This document shows, one piece after another, positions 6,270 through 13,916 of a stretch of 64,000 nt of DNA. Source of the stretch: Nocardia nova SH22a (GTDB lineage: Bacteria > Actinomycetota > Actinomycetes > Mycobacteriales > Mycobacteriaceae); assembly GCF_000523235.1 (NCBI RefSeq), contig NZ_CP006850.1, forward strand, positions 4,650,001-4,714,000, in the 5' to 3' direction. The notes below the pieces were generated by a model that did not search any database, was not told where the DNA came from, and was given only the letters and a program-made list of their open reading frames with translations. Position 1 is the first letter of the stretch; each line of letters opens with the position of its first letter. Made by a program: the position numbers and the translations under genes.

Positions 6270-7571
6270 ATGGCATGGGATTTCGAGACCGATCCGGAGT
6301 TCCAGCACAAGCTGGACTGGGCGGACGCGTTCGTCCGTGAGGAAGTCGAGCCGCTGGATCTGATCTGGCCGCATCAGCAGTTCGTGCCGCCGGACGCCAA
6401 GCGCCGCGAGGTTGTCGATCCGCTCAAGCAGCGAGTGCGTGACCAGGGATTATGGGCCACGCATCTGGGCCCGGATCTCGGCGGCCAAGGATACGGTCAA
6501 CTGAAACTGGCGCTGCTCAACGAGATTCTGGGCCGCTCCTCCTGGGCGCCGGTGATCTTCGGCTGTCAGGCTCCCGATACCGGTAACGCGGAGATCATCG
6601 CGCATTTCGGCACCGAGGAGCAGAAGCGTCGCTATCTGCGCCCGCTGCTCGACGGTGAGCTGTTCTCCAGTTATTCGATGACCGAACCCCAGGCCGGCGC
6701 CGATCCGACCCGCTTCACCACCGCCGCCGTGCGCGACGGTGACGACTGGATCATCAACGGCTGGAAGTTCTTCTCCTCCAACGCCGCCACCGCCTCGTTC
6801 CTCATCGTGATGGTGGTGACCGACCCGGATGTCAGCGCGTATCAAGGCATGTCGATGTTCCTCGTGCCGACCGATACGCCCGGCGTCCGCATCGAACGCA
6901 ATGTGGGCCTCTACGGCGAACCACTCGACGGCGGCGCGCACGCCCTGATCCATTACGACAATGTGCGAGTACCGAATTCGGCGCTGCTGGGCGGACCGGG
7001 CCAGGCATTCGCCATCGCCCAGACCCGGCTGGGCGGCGGGCGCATCCACCACGCGATGCGGACCATCGGCCTGGCACGCAGCGCGCTGGACATGATGTGC
7101 GAGCGGGCGCTGAGCCGCGAGACCGCGGGCAGCCGGTTGTCGGACAAACAGTTCGTCCAGGGCTATATCGCCGATTCCTACGCCCAGTTGCAGCAGTTCC
7201 GCCTGTTCGTGCTCTACACCGCGTGGGAGATCGACAAATACAACGACTACCGCAAGGTGCGCAAGGACATCGCCGCGGTGAAGGTGGTGATGCCTACCGT
7301 GCTGCACGACATCGCCTGGCGCGCGATGCAGGTGCACGGCGCCCTCGGGGTCACCAACGAGATGCCGTTCTTCACCATGATCCACGGCGCCGGCGTGATG
7401 GGCCTGGCCGACGGCCCGACCGAGGTGCACAAGGGCACCGTCGCCAAACAGGTCCTGCGCGACTACTCCCCCAGCACCGATCTGTGGCCCTCCCAATGGA
7501 TTCCGCGCAAACTCGACGCCGCGCGCGCGAGGTTCGCCGACTATCTCGAACACGAAGCAGGTAACCAGTGA
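6270..7571 (+). CDS. acyl-CoA dehydrogenase, ACAD10/11-like
   Basis: A 433-residue FAD enzyme of the acyl-CoA dehydrogenase family. Seen: the middle-domain motif YSMTEPQAGADPTRF near residue 130, the flavin-contacting WKFFSSNA, and the C-terminal MQVHGALGVTNEMPF and LADGPTEVHKGTVAKQVL. The ADGPTEVH ending and the pairing with an aminoglycoside-phosphotransferase-like kinase are typical of bacterial relatives of human ACAD10/ACAD11, which have been shown to process phosphorylated 4-hydroxyacyl-CoA by phosphate elimination. The ATG at 6270 follows GGAGGAGG; an ATG at 6255 lies inside that ribosome binding site region. It is first in an operon with overlaps to the next three genes. Confidence 0.88.
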   Translation: MAWDFETDPEFQHKLDWADAFVREEVEPLDLIWPHQQFVPPDAKRREVVDPLKQRVRDQGLWATHLGPDLGGQGYGQLKLALLNEILGRSSWAPVIFGCQAPDTGNAEIIAHFGTEEQKRRYLRPLLDGELFSSYSMTEPQAGADPTRFTTAAVRDGDDWIINGWKFFSSNAATASFLIVMVVTDPDVSAYQGMSMFLVPTDTPGVRIERNVGLYGEPLDGGAHALIHYDNVRVPNSALLGGPGQAFAIAQTRLGGGRIHHAMRTIGLARSALDMMCERALSRETAGSRLSDKQFVQGYIADSYAQLQQFRLFVLYTAWEIDKYNDYRKVRKDIAAVKVVMPTVLHDIAWRAMQVHGALGVTNEMPFFTMIHGAGVMGLADGPTEVHKGTVAKQVLRDYSPSTDLWPSQWIPRKLDAARARFADYLEHEAGNQ

Positions 7572-8584
7572 TCGACACCGCCCGCCTCACCGACTGGATG
7601 GACGCCCGCGGCCTGCCCGGCGCGGGCGCACCCGCACAAGCGCGATTCCTGTCCGGCGGAACCCAGAACGAGATCTACCTCATCACCCGCGGCGATCACC
7701 GCTGCGTGCTGCGCATTCCGCCCACCGGCGCGCCCGCCGAACGCGACGGCGGTATCGCGCGCGAATGGCGGATCACCGAGGCGCTGGAGGGCACCGACGT
7801 GCCGCACACCCCGGCGATCGCGGTTTGCACCGATCATTCGGTTCTGGGCCGCACCTTCTACCTCATGGGCTATGTGGACGGCTGGTCGCCGATGGACAGC
7901 AAGACCTGGCCCGCCCCCTTCGACACCGATCTCACCGCCCGCGCGGGCCTGGCATATCAGCTCGCCGAAGGGATCGCGCTGCTGTCGCGAGTGGACTGGC
8001 GCGCCAAGGGATTACAGGATCTCGGCCGCCCCGACGGCTTCCACGAACGCCAGGTGCGGCGCTGGACCGACTTCTTCGCCCGCAACCGGGGCCGCGATCT
8101 CGACGGTATGGAGGTCGCCACCGAATGGCTGCGCACCCACCGGCCGCTGGACTACATTCCCGGGCTCATGCACGGCGACTACCAGTTCGCCAACGTGATG
8201 TTCGAACACGGCGGACCGGCCCGGCTGGCGGCACTGGTGGACTGGGAGATGGGCACCGTCGGTGATCCGAAACTGGATCTGGCCTGGATGGTGCAGAGCT
8301 GGCCTTCCGACACCTCCGCGCCGGAGGCCGCCGGGGTGAGTTATGTGGATCTGCGCGGAATGCCTTCTCGCGATCAGCTCGTCGCGCACTACGCGCAGGT
8401 GTCGGGCCGTCAGGTCGACGATCTCGACTACTACCTCGTCCTGGCGAAGTGGAAGTTGGCGATCGTGCTCGAGCGCGGATTCCAGCGCGCCGGAGACGAT
8501 GTCAAACTGCAATCCTTCGGCCCGATCGTGCCGAAGCTGATGCGCGAGGCCGCCGACCTCGCCGAGAGTACGGAGTACAAGTGA
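7568..8584 (+). CDS. phosphotransferase (APH / ACAD10-11 kinase-like)
   Basis: A 338-residue kinase-fold protein of the APH family. The catalytic loop is HGDYQFANVMF near residue 208 (Asp as base, Asn for metal) and VDWEMGTVGDPKLDLAWM carries the DFG-equivalent Asp. An N-terminal FLSGGTQNEIYLI resembles the nucleotide-binding loop and VLRIPP holds the region of the ATP-lysine position, although here the residue is Arg. In ACAD10/11 and in Pseudomonas levulinate catabolism such kinases phosphorylate the 4-hydroxyl of a 4-hydroxyacyl-CoA. Its GTG start overlaps the dehydrogenase stop (GTGA), so the two polypeptides are made together; here the human fusion exists as two genes. An antibiotic-resistance role is unlikely. 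Confidence 0.85.
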   Translation: MIDTARLTDWMDARGLPGAGAPAQARFLSGGTQNEIYLITRGDHRCVLRIPPTGAPAERDGGIAREWRITEALEGTDVPHTPAIAVCTDHSVLGRTFYLMGYVDGWSPMDSKTWPAPFDTDLTARAGLAYQLAEGIALLSRVDWRAKGLQDLGRPDGFHERQVRRWTDFFARNRGRDLDGMEVATEWLRTHRPLDYIPGLMHGDYQFANVMFEHGGPARLAALVDWEMGTVGDPKLDLAWMVQSWPSDTSAPEAAGVSYVDLRGMPSRDQLVAHYAQVSGRQVDDLDYYLVLAKWKLAIVLERGFQRAGDDVKLQSFGPIVPKLMREAADLAESTEYK

Positions 8585-9390
8585 CCACGAGCGAACCCGC
8601 CACCGAATCCGCCGACCAGGTCGTCATCGACCGCCGCGACGCGGTGCTGATCGCCCGGATCAATCGTCCGCAGGCGCGAAACGCGCTCAACGGCGCCGTT
8701 TTACGCGGTATCGGCGGTGCGGTGCTGACCGCCGAAACCGATCCGGAGATCCGGGCACTGGTTCTCACCGGCACCGGCGACCGCGCGTTCTGCGCCGGAA
8801 TGGATCTGCGCGAATTCGCCGACGGCTCCGGGCAGCACGCGAAGTCACCGCAGGAGCGCGAAGCCCTCGACGCCTACGTCCGCATGGCGGCGGGGCGCAC
8901 GCCCGTCCCCGTGATCGGCGCCGCCAATGCCACGGCCGTGGGCGGCGGTCTCGAACTGCTGATGGGCTGCGACCTCATCGTGGCCTCCTCGGCGGCCGAG
9001 TTCGGCTTCCCGGAGGTCAAGCGCGGATTGTTCGCGGCGGGCGGCGGGACCGGGGTCGGCACCCGCATTCCTCTCGGCATCGCGCTCGAGATGCTGCTGA
9101 CCGGTGAGCGCATCGACGCCGAGCGGGCTCGGCACATCGGGCTGGTGAACGCCGTCGCCGCACCCGGCGACGTCCTCGAGACCGCGATCGCGCTGGCGAC
9201 GACGGTCGCCGCCAACGCACCCCTCGGACTGGCCGCGTCCAAGGAACTCGCACGCCTGTCGGTCACCGACGACGCCGCGGCCACCGAACGCCTGAAGCAT
9301 TGGCAGCGTGAGGTTTTCGCCAGCGCCGACGCCGCCGAGGGCGCCCAGGCATTCCTGGAACGCCGCACACCCCGCTGGCAGGGCAGGTGA
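8581..9390 (+). CDS. enoyl-CoA hydratase (crotonase family)
   Basis: A 269-residue crotonase that would add water to a 2-enoyl-CoA. Both catalytic glutamates of true hydratases appear present: Glu in GGGLELLMGCDL near residue 125 and Glu in FGFPEVKRGLF near residue 143. The CoA-binding and oxyanion segment AFCAGMDLREFAD lies near residue 70. GTG at 8581 overlaps the kinase stop. Following the kinase/dehydrogenase pair, it is well placed to hydrate the 2-enoyl-CoA that pair would form from a 4-hydroxyacyl-CoA (inference). Confidence 0.88.
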   Translation: MTTSEPATESADQVVIDRRDAVLIARINRPQARNALNGAVLRGIGGAVLTAETDPEIRALVLTGTGDRAFCAGMDLREFADGSGQHAKSPQEREALDAYVRMAAGRTPVPVIGAANATAVGGGLELLMGCDLIVASSAAEFGFPEVKRGLFAAGGGTGVGTRIPLGIALEMLLTGERIDAERARHIGLVNAVAAPGDVLETAIALATTVAANAPLGLAASKELARLSVTDDAAATERLKHWQREVFASADAAEGAQAFLERRTPRWQGR

Positions 9391-10358
9391 GCGCCGTAGT
9401 GCGGGCGGCGGTGTGCCCGCACTACGGGCCGCCGGAGGTGGTGCGCGTCGAGGAACTGCCGGTGCCCGAACCGGGTCCGGGTGAGGTGCTGGTGCGCGTG
9501 CACGCCGCGGCGGTCAACTTTCCCGATGTGCTGCTCGTGGCGAACGAGTACCAGATCAGTGTGCCGCCGCCGTTCGTACCCGGAAGCGAGTTCGCGGGGG
9601 TGGTGATCGCGGCGGGCACCGGCTGCGCGGATATCTCGGTCGGCGACCGGGTGTCCGGAACCGGTTTGCACGGTGCGTTCGCCGAACAGCTCGTAGTCGC
9701 CGCGGACAAGGTCGCACGCATTCCCAGCGGCGTGGATTTCGCCGACGCCGCGGCCTTCGGTGTCACGTATCGCACGGCGTACCACTGCATTCGATCGGTC
9801 GCGCGGGCCGGTGCGGGCGACGAGTTGATCGTGCTCGGCGCGGGCGGCGGCGTCGGGTCGGCGGCGGTAGCTCTCGGGGCGAGGCTGGGCCTGTCGGTGA
9901 CGGCCGTCGCGTCCTCGGACGACAAACTCGACATGGCGAAGTCACTGGGCGCACGCCACCTGATCAACCACCGCACCGGCGATCTCCGGGCCGCGCTGCG
10001 CAAAGCACTGCCCGAGGGCGCCGACGCCGTCATCGACCCGGTCGGCGGTGATCTCAGCGAACCGGCCCTGCGCGCCCTACGCCGCGGCGGGCGTTTCGTC
10101 ACCGTCGGCTACGCCTCCGGCACCGTGCCGCGCATTCCGTTGAACCTGGTGCTGGTCAAGGGGATTCACATCCGCGGATTCCAATTCCAGGACATCGCCC
10201 CGGAGGAGTTCCGCCGCAACGAATCCGAACTCGCCGAACTCCTTTCCGCGGGTATGCGCCCCCACATCGGCGCCCGCTTCCCCCTCGCCGACTCCAGTGC
10301 CGCACTGCGGCTCGTCGCCGACGGGCGCGCTGTGGGCAAGGTGATCGTGGACCTCTGA
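9387..10358 (+). CDS. zinc-free quinone oxidoreductase / enoyl reductase (MDR family)
   Basis: A 323-residue medium-chain dehydrogenase/reductase of the quinone-oxidoreductase type. It has the GroES-like N-terminal domain (PEPGPGEVLVRVHAAAVNFPD), lacks the zinc-ligand cysteines of alcohol dehydrogenases, and has the Rossmann nucleotide loop VLGAGGGVGSAAV near residue 150. Such proteins reduce quinones, enones or enoyl-CoA with NADPH. GTG at 9387 overlaps the hydratase stop, making it the fourth gene of the operon. Quinone reductase is the default label; enoyl-thioester reductase is a real alternative in this context. Confidence 0.85.
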   Translation: MSAVVRAAVCPHYGPPEVVRVEELPVPEPGPGEVLVRVHAAAVNFPDVLLVANEYQISVPPPFVPGSEFAGVVIAAGTGCADISVGDRVSGTGLHGAFAEQLVVAADKVARIPSGVDFADAAAFGVTYRTAYHCIRSVARAGAGDELIVLGAGGGVGSAAVALGARLGLSVTAVASSDDKLDMAKSLGARHLINHRTGDLRAALRKALPEGADAVIDPVGGDLSEPALRALRRGGRFVTVGYASGTVPRIPLNLVLVKGIHIRGFQFQDIAPEEFRRNESELAELLSAGMRPHIGARFPLADSSAALRLVADGRAVGKVIVDL

Positions 10359-10578
10359 ACCCCTGCCGTCGTCCGGCGGGCCGCGATCACCGGTCGGCAT
10401 TCGGCGCACCAACTCCGGGTGTCGAGAGCAGATCCACTCTCGCGGCCGGTCACGTTGCCGAATTCGAGCGCCGCACGATGTCCGTTGCGCCGCATCGTGT
10501 CCGTATGGACCGCCGACAACTCAGGGTGGGCGAGTTCCTTCCGGCTCGGTCACAGAGATGGGCAGGGTGACCGTCGGT

Positions 10579-10644
10579 CTACTCGGCGAGCGCGAGAGCG
10601 GCTGTGGCACCGGCGATTCCCGCTCCGACGATATGAACGCGCAC
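10579..10644 (-). pseudogene. N-terminal remnant of an FAD/NAD(P)-dependent oxidoreductase
   Basis: Starting at the GTG at 10644, which overlaps the stop of the preceding hypothetical gene (TAGTG), the frame reads VRVHIVGAGIAGATAALA and then stops after 21 codons. The dinucleotide-binding GxGxxG fingerprint is unmistakable, but nothing after the stop, in any frame down to about 10360, resembles the rest of a flavoprotein. It is therefore a truncated flavoprotein gene that has kept its translational coupling. The 220 bases between it and the quinone oxidoreductase stop hold no gene I can support; a weak hairpin lies near 10365-10380. Confidence 0.65.
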
Positions 10645-11225
10645 TACCGCACCGAGGCGTCGAGCGTGCTCAGCATCGGCGCGAGTAGTTCGTTGAGCTC
10701 CCGGACCACGACGGTCACCGCCCGGTCGGCCAATTCCGGGAGCTCGGCGCTGGGCTCGTCGGGCGGCGGCGGCAGATCGTCCAGCGGGATCGGCGCATCC
10801 ACGAGCAGGGTCGGGCGCGCATACGGATTCCGGCTGATCTCTTCCTGAGAGGGCACGAGGTACTGACCGAACGTCTCCGGCCAGCCACGCCAGCCGCGAT
10901 CGCGCTCCCACACGCGCGATCCGCTCAGCGCCTCCGGCAAGGCGGACACGATCGACACCCGCACCATCAAGGTGCCGTCCCATCGGTTGCGCAGGCATTC
11001 GGCGGACAGCACGCGGCGATGGAACCGGACATAGCCGGGGTCCAGAGCGGGCGCTGTCGCCAGACGCCATGCCGCACAGGCGAATCCGACCGGCGCGATA
11101 TCTCCCCAACAGTCCGCGAACTCCTCGGCGTGATCGCGCACGTGACGACCGAAACGACTGCCGCCGTCACCGGCATTCTCCCGGTCGTAGTTGTGATCCA
11201 CCCAGCACGCACTGCCCACCTTCAC
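10644..11225 (-). CDS. hypothetical protein
   Basis: A 193-residue protein I do not recognise. GTG at 11225 has a good ribosome binding site (GGGAGGA, about 6 bases before); longer starts up to 11330 have none. The sequence is rich in Trp, Arg and acidic residues (RHVRDHAEEFADCWGDIAP, WERDRGWRGWPETFG), has no signal peptide or membrane segment, and has a Pro-rich linker (PLDDLPPPPDEP) before a C-terminal helix that may be amphipathic. It was once followed by a coupled flavoprotein gene of which only the first 21 codons remain, so it may have been that enzyme's partner. Confidence 0.65.
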   Translation of the reverse strand: MKVGSACWVDHNYDRENAGDGGSRFGRHVRDHAEEFADCWGDIAPVGFACAAWRLATAPALDPGYVRFHRRVLSAECLRNRWDGTLMVRVSIVSALPEALSGSRVWERDRGWRGWPETFGQYLVPSQEEISRNPYARPTLLVDAPIPLDDLPPPPDEPSAELPELADRAVTVVVRELNELLAPMLSTLDASVR

Positions 11226-11345
11226 GCGATCCTCCCGGTCATCCACGTTCGAACGGCAACGACTACCGATTCTGCACCGCGCACCGGCTTCTCGCCGGAA
11301 CTGCTCGCGTACGACAGGCCAGTAACACACCAGCTACCTCTGGGC

Positions 11346-11360
11346 GATGTGTCTCACATC
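11346..11360. promoter_or_regulatory. inverted repeat GATGTG-TCT-CACATC
   Basis: A perfect 6-bp inverted repeat with a 3-base spacer lies 21-35 bases upstream of the secreted-protein ATG at 11381 and just before its ribosome binding site. The position suggests an operator, or a transcript-leader hairpin. It does not match the CRP consensus TGTGA-N6-TCACA. Confidence 0.4.
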
Positions 11361-11380
11361 ACCCATTCAGGAGGTTCGAG

Positions 11381-11698
11381 ATGTTTTCTGCCAAGCGTCT
11401 TGTCGCCGGTGCCGCCGTTGTCACCGCGGCTGCGGCCGCCGCGCTCGTCGGTGGTGGCGTGGCACAGGCCGATGTTCCGGTGTGGCAGGCCAACTGTCAC
11501 GTCTACAGCATCTTCAATACCGGTGGCATGTCCACGTGTGAGCTGCCGACCTGGCATCAGGTCAAGCTCACGTGCGTCGCGTGGCCCGTCCCGTTCGTCT
11601 ACTGGAAGTACGGTCCGGCGCAGTACGGGCAGAACCAGTCCTGGGCCAGCTGTGATTCACCGAACGCGATGGTGGGGATCGAGGTCATCCAGGCGTAG
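11381..11698 (+). CDS. small secreted protein with four cysteines
   Basis: A 105-residue protein with a clear Sec signal peptide: KR at 5-6, an Ala/Val-rich core, and AQA before a predicted cleavage after residue 30. The mature part of 75 residues has four cysteines (in NCHVYS, STCELP, LTCVAW and ASCDSP), enough for two disulfides, and many aromatic residues. AGGAGG lies 7 bases before the ATG. I know of no function; such small Cys-containing exported proteins are common in Nocardia. The inverted repeat at 11346-11360 may regulate it. Confidence 0.8.
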   Translation: MFSAKRLVAGAAVVTAAAAAALVGGGVAQADVPVWQANCHVYSIFNTGGMSTCELPTWHQVKLTCVAWPVPFVYWKYGPAQYGQNQSWASCDSPNAMVGIEVIQA

Positions 11699-11739
11699 GG
11701 CGGATGTCCACCGGGCCGGGCGGTGACGGGGTCGAGATA

Positions 11740-11758
11740 TTAGGTTTGACTACCCTAA
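11740..11758. promoter_or_regulatory. iron box (DtxR/IdeR site)
   Basis: TTAGGTTTGACTACCCTAA matches the 19-bp DtxR/IdeR consensus at 16 of 19 positions by my count and keeps its two-fold symmetry (TTAGG...CCTAA). It lies 75-94 bases upstream of the ATG at 11834. By analogy with known iron boxes the downstream gene should be repressed under iron sufficiency. Confidence 0.7.
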
Positions 11759-11833
11759 GTTCTGGACGTAATGTCTGCACACTGTCCCAGGTAGCCGAGC
11801 TACGCCCGGCCCGAGCATTCGCAAGGAAGAACC

Positions 11834-12316
11834 ATGAACAAGATCGTCGGCATTCTCGCCGTTCTCGGTCTGGCCGGACTGCTCACGATCGGCGGCACCG
11901 CGCCCGCTCTCGCGGACGCCTCGGTTCGCAACGCCACCGTCGCGGATCTGTATGTGCGCGATGCCGATCCGTCGCTCGATGCCATCGCCGGGCAGTTCGC
12001 GGCGCTGTGGAATCCGAATCTGCCGATCGGCCCGAAGGAAGAGGTCAGCTACCACGGTTCGACGGTCGGCCCGGCGCTGCAGGGCATTCTGTCGCAGGGC
12101 GGGGTCTACGACTTCCTGTCCATCCAGTTGCGCGCGACCTCCAAGCACATCACCGGCGACAGGATGACCGCCGAGATGTCCGGAGTGATGGCGGGTTTCC
12201 CGGCCTCGAACGGGACCTACACCTACGTTCGCGAGGACGGATTGTGGAAGGTCGACTGGAAGGCGACGTGTGACAGCCTCGGCGGCTGCACCGGCAATCC
12301 CGACTTCGGCTACTGA
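11834..12316 (+). CDS. secreted MTB12-like low-molecular-weight antigen family protein
   Basis: A 160-residue exported protein with a signal peptide (MNKIVGILAVLGLAGLL, ALA cleavage near residue 27). The mature domain (LDAIAGQFAALWNP, then VGPALQGILSQGG, then TYTYVREDGLWKVDWKATCDSL) resembles the cystatin/NTF2-like fold of the mycobacterial MTB12/CFP-2 antigen family; this call rests on pattern similarity only. Two C-terminal cysteines may form a disulfide. An iron box precedes it, so expression is probably iron-responsive. The ABC transporter genes follow 28 bases later on the same strand and may share the transcript. Confidence 0.65.
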   Translation: MNKIVGILAVLGLAGLLTIGGTAPALADASVRNATVADLYVRDADPSLDAIAGQFAALWNPNLPIGPKEEVSYHGSTVGPALQGILSQGGVYDFLSIQLRATSKHITGDRMTAEMSGVMAGFPASNGTYTYVREDGLWKVDWKATCDSLGGCTGNPDFGY

Positions 12317-12344
12317 TGGCCCGCGATCCGAGACGCGATCGCCG

Positions 12345-13106
12345 ATGATCCGAGTTCGCGGCATATCCAAGCGGTTTCGCGGCACGGTCGCGGTCAGCGA
12401 CGTCAGTTTCGAGGCCGCCCGCGGTTCGATCACCTATCTACTGGGCCCCAACGGCGCGGGTAAGTCCACCACCATGAGAATGATCGCGGGCTTGACCAGA
12501 CCGGACGGGGGGACGGTCGAGATCAACGGGCGGTCGCTGCGTCGGCTCGAGCGCACCATGCGGGAAGTTCGTTTCAACCTCGACACGTTCGCGCGCAACC
12601 CCAAGCACACGGCCGCGCAGCATCTGACATGGCAAGCGCGCCTCGGCGGTATCCCCGCCGACGAAGTCGGTCAGGTACTCGCACGAGTGGGCCTGTCCCA
12701 CATCGGAAATCGTCTCGTCGGCGGCTTTTCGCTCGGCATGTTGCAACGTCTCGGCATTGCCACGGCACTACTGGGCGATCCGCAGACCATCGTGCTCGAC
12801 GAGCCCGACAACGGTCTCGACGTGGACGGCATCCTGTGGCTGCGCGAGCTGCTGACCGGACTGGCCGCACAGGGACGCACACTGCTGGTCGCCTCGCACA
12901 ACCTCACCGAAGTCGAGATCACCGCGGACCGGATCGTGATCATGGGCCGCGGGCGGATTCTGTCCGACGCCGACCGCGACGAGACGCTCGCACTCGGTTC
13001 GGGTCCACGCAGACTCGAATCCGCGTATCTGGCGGTCACCCGCGGGAGCGTCGAATACCTGGGCACGCAGGGCGACCAGGCGAGCACCGGCGAGGTGGCG
13101 CGGTGA
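12345..13106 (+). CDS. ABC transporter ATP-binding protein
   Basis: A 253-residue ATPase of the ABC-2/BcrA exporter type. Walker A is GPNGAGKSTT near residue 40, the signature is unusual (FSLGMLQR instead of LSGGQ-type, as common in ABC-2 exporters), Walker B is TIVLDEPDNGLD near residue 155 and the H-loop is ASHNLTEVE. ATG at 12345 is the first codon compatible with the conserved IRVRGISKRF start; the upstream extension overlaps the secreted-protein gene. It is coupled by a GTGA overlap to its permease. Substrate unknown; co-transcription with an iron-boxed gene is possible. Confidence 0.9.
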   Translation: MIRVRGISKRFRGTVAVSDVSFEAARGSITYLLGPNGAGKSTTMRMIAGLTRPDGGTVEINGRSLRRLERTMREVRFNLDTFARNPKHTAAQHLTWQARLGGIPADEVGQVLARVGLSHIGNRLVGGFSLGMLQRLGIATALLGDPQTIVLDEPDNGLDVDGILWLRELLTGLAAQGRTLLVASHNLTEVEITADRIVIMGRGRILSDADRDETLALGSGPRRLESAYLAVTRGSVEYLGTQGDQASTGEVAR

Positions 13107-13894
13107 GCGCGGCGGTGGATTTGGGCCGGGCGGTGCGCAGCGAACTGGCGAAGCTGTCCTGGCGCAGTCCGGTCTGGCTGGCGATCGTGCCGGTCGCGGT
13201 GCTGCTGCCGCTGGCGGTGAACGCGAGTTTGGCGATAGCCACCCAGATGAACAAGGTCAACGGCACCGGCGGTATGGACACCAACAATGCCGGTTACTGG
13301 GTGATGATCTTCTCGACGATCATTCTGATGGCGGCGGGTGTCACCTCGCTGAGCAACGAGTTCAAATACGCCACAGCGGAATTGGTCTACGGCGCCGAGC
13401 CCCGGCGGTGGATGCTGCCGGTGGCGAAGGCGATCGTCTTCGGGCTGATCGCCGCGGCGGCGACGCTGGCTACCGTGCTGGTCCTGCTCGCCGTCTTTCC
13501 GGCCGTGTTTCCCGACGTCTGGGGTCGAGTCGACCTGACGTCCTCGGCCGGTCTCCGATTGCTCTGGGCGCTACCGGTTTTCGACTTCTTCGTCAGCACG
13601 CTGGGAATCGGGATCGCCGGATTGGTGCCCCGGCCGGGGGTCGTGGTGGGCGCGGTGCTGCTGTGGAAGTTCGGTATCGAAACCTTCTCCGCGATGCTGC
13701 CGGTGAAGATCGGCAATATCGTCGCGCAGTGGATGCCGTTCAAGAACGGTGAACTCGGCGCGGGTCAATATCCCACGACCACACCGGCATTCGGCGGCGC
13801 CAACGGCGCGCTGGCATATTTCGCACTCCTCGCGTCGGTGTTCTTCGTGATCGGTATGGTGCGGCTGTCCCGGCGTGATCTCGCAACCGACTGA
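13103..13894 (+). CDS. ABC-2 type transporter permease
   Basis: A 263-residue integral membrane protein with about six hydrophobic helices (for example VWLAIVPVAVLLPLAV, IIFSTIILMAAGV-like, AIVFGLIAAAATLATVLVLL, ALAYFALLASVFFVIGMV). The EFKYATAELVYGAEPRRW segment after the second helix is typical of ABC-2 permeases of antibiotic or peptide exporters. GTG at 13103 overlaps the ATPase stop. It should dimerise and pair with the ATPase encoded just before it. Substrate not predictable. Confidence 0.85.
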   Translation: MSAAVDLGRAVRSELAKLSWRSPVWLAIVPVAVLLPLAVNASLAIATQMNKVNGTGGMDTNNAGYWVMIFSTIILMAAGVTSLSNEFKYATAELVYGAEPRRWMLPVAKAIVFGLIAAAATLATVLVLLAVFPAVFPDVWGRVDLTSSAGLRLLWALPVFDFFVSTLGIGIAGLVPRPGVVVGAVLLWKFGIETFSAMLPVKIGNIVAQWMPFKNGELGAGQYPTTTPAFGGANGALAYFALLASVFFVIGMVRLSRRDLATD

Positions 13895-13916
13895 TTGCCG
13901 ACCACACGACGGCCGT

